Source: Leptothrix discophora (lineage in GTDB: Bacteria > Pseudomonadota > Gammaproteobacteria > Burkholderiales > Burkholderiaceae_C). From it: a stretch of 64,000 nucleotides of DNA. The translations under genes were made by a program, and so were the position numbers. The notes beneath the pieces are model-generated. The model did no database searches, had not been told where the DNA came from, and saw only the letters and a program-made list of their open reading frames with translations. The stretch lies in NCBI RefSeq assembly GCF_030705305.1, contig NZ_JAUZEE010000007.1:1-64000 (forward strand), in the 5' to 3' direction. Shown here one piece after another: positions 61,846 to 64,000 of this stretch (positions are counted from its first letter, which is position 1; every line of letters begins with the position of its first letter).

Positions 61846-62756
61846 TCGAGCTGCTGCTGCTGACGCCGGCCGCGCGCGTCGACGAGATCTCCGACATCCT
61901 GATGGAGCTGGACGCGCTGGCCGTCACCGTCGAGGACGCCGATGCCGACACGCCCGACGAGGCGCCGATCTTCGGCGAGCCGGGCATGCCGGCGACGCTG
62001 TCCGAGCAGATCCGCGGCTGGCAGCGCTCGGTCCTGAAGGCGCTGTTCGAGAACGAGGACGCCGCCACCGAAGCCCTCACCGTCCTGCTGGCGCAGGACG
62101 GCATGGCGGGCGCGGACGGCGTGCATGTGCAGTCGATGCAGACGGTGGCTGAGCAGGATTGGGTCCGCCTGACGCAGTCGCAGTTCGACCCGGTCCCCAT
62201 CACCGGGCAGTTCTGGATCGTGCCGTCCTGGCATGAGCCGCCGGCCGAGGCCCGCCAGGTCATGCGCCTGGATCCGGGCCTGGCCTTTGGCACCGGCACG
62301 CATCCGACCACCCGCATGTGCCTGCGCTGGATCGCCCGTCACGCCGCCGAGGCGCAGGGCTGGGACCGTGTGCTGGACTACGGCTGCGGCTCCGGCATCC
62401 TGGCCATCGGCGCAGCATTGCATGGCGCGCGCGGCATCGACGCGGTCGACATCGACCCGGCCGCCGTCGAGTCGACGCAGGCCAACGCGGCGGCCAACGG
62501 CGTGACGCTGACCGCCGGGCTGCCCGAGCGTGCCGACGGCCTCTACCCGGTCGTGCTGGCCAACATCCTGTCGGCCCCGCTCAAGCTGCTGGCACCGCTG
62601 CTGTGCAGCCACGTCGCACCGGGCGGCCATCTCGTGTTGTCCGGCATCCTGGCCCGCCAGACCGAGGAACTCCAGGCCGCCTACGCGCCCTGGGTCGCGC
62701 TCGAGGCCGGCGATCAGGAAGACGGCTGGGTGCTGCTGACCGGCCGCCGCGCCTGA
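61842..62756 (+). CDS. prmA: Ribosomal protein L11 methyltransferase
   Basis: PrmA trimethylates L11 using SAM, 304 residues from the ATG at 61842. The N-terminal substrate-binding domain is followed by the Rossmann SAM site [35 protein letters not shown] just before it, and [20 protein letters not shown]. Translationally coupled to accC by ATGA. The accC-prmA-DUF3426 order is common in Burkholderiales. Confidence 0.96.
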   Translation: MIELLLLTPAARVDEISDILMELDALAVTVEDADADTPDEAPIFGEPGMPATLSEQIRGWQRSVLKALFENEDAATEALTVLLAQDGMAGADGVHVQSMQTVAEQDWVRLTQSQFDPVPITGQFWIVPSWHEPPAEARQVMRLDPGLAFGTGTHPTTRMCLRWIARHAAEAQGWDRVLDYGCGSGILAIGAALHGARGIDAVDIDPAAVESTQANAAANGVTLTAGLPERADGLYPVVLANILSAPLKLLAPLLCSHVAPGGHLVLSGILARQTEELQAAYAPWVALEAGDQEDGWVLLTGRRA

Positions 62757-62778
62757 GCGTGGCCCGATCCGTCCGCCC

Positions 62779-64000
62779 ATGACGCTCGCGACGTCCTGTC
62801 CATCCTGCGGGACCGTCTTCAAGGTCATCGAGGACCAGCTCAAGGTGTCCGAGGGCTGGGTCCGCTGCGGCCATTGCCATTCGGTCTTCAACGCGCTGGA
62901 AGGCCTGTTCGACCTGAGCACACGCTCGCGCAGCGGCCATTCGCGACCGATGGCGCCCGAGGGCCTGGCCAGCGGTGCCGGTCGGTTGCCTGAACCGGAG
63001 CGTCCGGCGCCGACGCCTGCCGCCCCGGAAGCGCCTGTCGAGCGTCCTTCACCCGTGTCCTGGCAAGCCGGCGCGGCGGTGGCGACGTCCGGCCTGGCGG
63101 AGCCTTCCGGCTTCGGTCAGAGCGGCTGGGGCAACAGCGGATTCGGTGCGGCAGCCGCTCCCCGGCCGGTTGCGCCCGAGGTCGAGGCGGACGGCCAGGC
63201 GGTCGTCCCGCCTGCGCCCCTCGACAGCACCGTGCGGCATCCGTCCGATGACCTGTTCGACGAGACGCCGCGCCAGGATCACCTCGCCGCCGGTTCGGTC
63301 CACGAACGGCATGAGCTGGAAGCGGCCCGCGGCGCACGGCGACAGTCGTTCGACGATGCCGACGGCGACACCGTCTTCCTGGCCCACGAGGGCTTCGGCA
63401 CCGAGGACGACGCCTTGCTGGTCGTCCGCCCCGGAGCGGATGCGGTCAACGCGCTGCCTGCCTCAACATCGCATGCAGAGCCTTCCTTCGACGACCTGGC
63501 GCCTTCGGGCGTCGCGTCAAACGGCGATTCCGGCCTGGCGCCACTGGCGCATGGCTCCGATGCCCTGGTCGGTGCCGTCGACCGACCGGCCGACAACGGC
63601 TGGACCGATCCGCTGCCCGACTTCAGCACCGGCGAGCATTCGCCCAGCTTTGTCCGCCATGCCGACCGTGCCGCCTGGTGGCGGCAGCCGTGGGTGCGCG
63701 TCGGCCTGGCGCTGGCGTGCGTGCTCGCCACCGCCGGGCTGATCCTGCAACTGGGCCTGATGCGGCGCGACCTGCTGGCGGCCCAGTCACCCGCAGCACG
63801 TTCGGTGCTGGAAGCGGCCTGCGAGCAGCTCGGCTGCACGATCGAGCCGCCTCGGCTGCTGGACGCGCTGGCGGTCGAGAACAGCAACATGGTCAAGCTC
63901 TCGGGCATCGACGGCTACCGTCTGCAATTGCTGCTGCGCAACCGCGCGGGCCATGAGGTGCGCGCGCCCCACGTCGAACTGAGCCTGACCGACGCCACGG
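62779..64000 (+). CDS. DUF3426 zinc-ribbon membrane protein, 3' end cut by the window
   Basis: At least 407 residues from the ATG at 62779, still open at the window end. An N-terminal MJ0042-type zinc ribbon has ligands C7, C10, C30 and C33 (SCPSCGTVF; VRCGHCHSVFNA). A long low-complexity middle (about 40-300, Pro/Ala/Asp-rich, including GFGQSGWGNSGFGAA) leads to a single TM helix near 304-327 (WVRVGLALACVLATAGLILQ) and the start of the DUF3426 domain (EAACEQLGCTIEPPRLLDAL). Function unknown. It follows prmA by 22 bp. Confidence 0.92.
   Translation, partial: MTLATSCPSCGTVFKVIEDQLKVSEGWVRCGHCHSVFNALEGLFDLSTRSRSGHSRPMAPEGLASGAGRLPEPERPAPTPAAPEAPVERPSPVSWQAGAAVATSGLAEPSGFGQSGWGNSGFGAAAAPRPVAPEVEADGQAVVPPAPLDSTVRHPSDDLFDETPRQDHLAAGSVHERHELEAARGARRQSFDDADGDTVFLAHEGFGTEDDALLVVRPGADAVNALPASTSHAEPSFDDLAPSGVASNGDSGLAPLAHGSDALVGAVDRPADNGWTDPLPDFSTGEHSPSFVRHADRAAWWRQPWVRVGLALACVLATAGLILQLGLMRRDLLAAQSPAARSVLEAACEQLGCTIEPPRLLDALAVENSNMVKLSGIDGYRLQLLLRNRAGHEVRAPHVELSLTDAT

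Overview
This is a chromosomal segment of a high-GC betaproteobacterium. Gene content and order (secY-infA-rpmJ-rpsM, rubredoxin-thiD-hemL, pyrR-pyrB-pyrC', the ATP-grasp type gshA, accB-accC-prmA followed by a DUF3426 gene) point to Burkholderiales, most likely the Leptothrix/Sphaerotilus/Rubrivivax/Ideonella group. That placement is inferred from gene families and layout, not from a search. Almost all of it is core genome. I see no insertion sequence, prophage, CRISPR array, tRNA or rRNA.

Layout. 1-9.7 kb (minus): the spc/alpha ribosomal operon from rplN to rplQ, including secY, infA and rpoA, with its own promoter at 9630-9659 and a terminator after rplQ. 9.7-13.1 kb (minus): gshA, then glnK-amtB behind a sigma-54-type promoter and an NtrC-like site. 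13.3-17.8 kb (plus): comM, rsmE and GTP-dependent pckG. 18.0-19.7 kb: two paralogous unknown small proteins (minus) and a divergent LysR regulator, with palindromes in the intergenic region. 19.7-24.3 kb: ybeY-phoH (minus) and a divergent sensor kinase/response regulator pair (plus). 24.4-26.1 kb: ruvA and ruvB. 26.1-31.9 kb (minus): a histidine phosphatase, DUF1840, and a yqgE-ruvX-pyrR-pyrB-pyrC'-plsC run in which the dihydroorotase homologue has lost its metal ligands. 31.9-33.5 kb: photolyase.

33.5-46.6 kb (minus) is a type IV pilus chemosensory (Pil-Chp) operon: rubredoxin, pilG, pilH, pilI (CheW), pilJ (MCP), a 2606-residue pilL/chpA hybrid kinase, and a diguanylate cyclase 13 bp behind it. 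PilJ would signal through PilI to the kinase, which can pass phosphate to its own receiver, PilG and PilH. The cyclase suggests a c-di-GMP branch.

46.8-54.2 kb: thiD, hemL, a hexose-6-phosphate mutarotase, pfk (minus), mpl, a YqiA-like esterase and a FabG-like reductase. 54.3-64 kb (plus): an RNase II family protein, a TonB-like protein, mtgA, a conserved unknown protein, a TlpA-like thioredoxin, accB-accC, prmA and a DUF3426 zinc-ribbon membrane protein cut by the window edge.

No wholly new multi-gene system stands out. The most unusual items are the giant PilL kinase with repeat-rich linkers, the small-protein pair with operator-like palindromes, a recurring -10-like hexamer 5-6 nt before start codons (possible leaderless mRNAs), and several structured intergenic regions.
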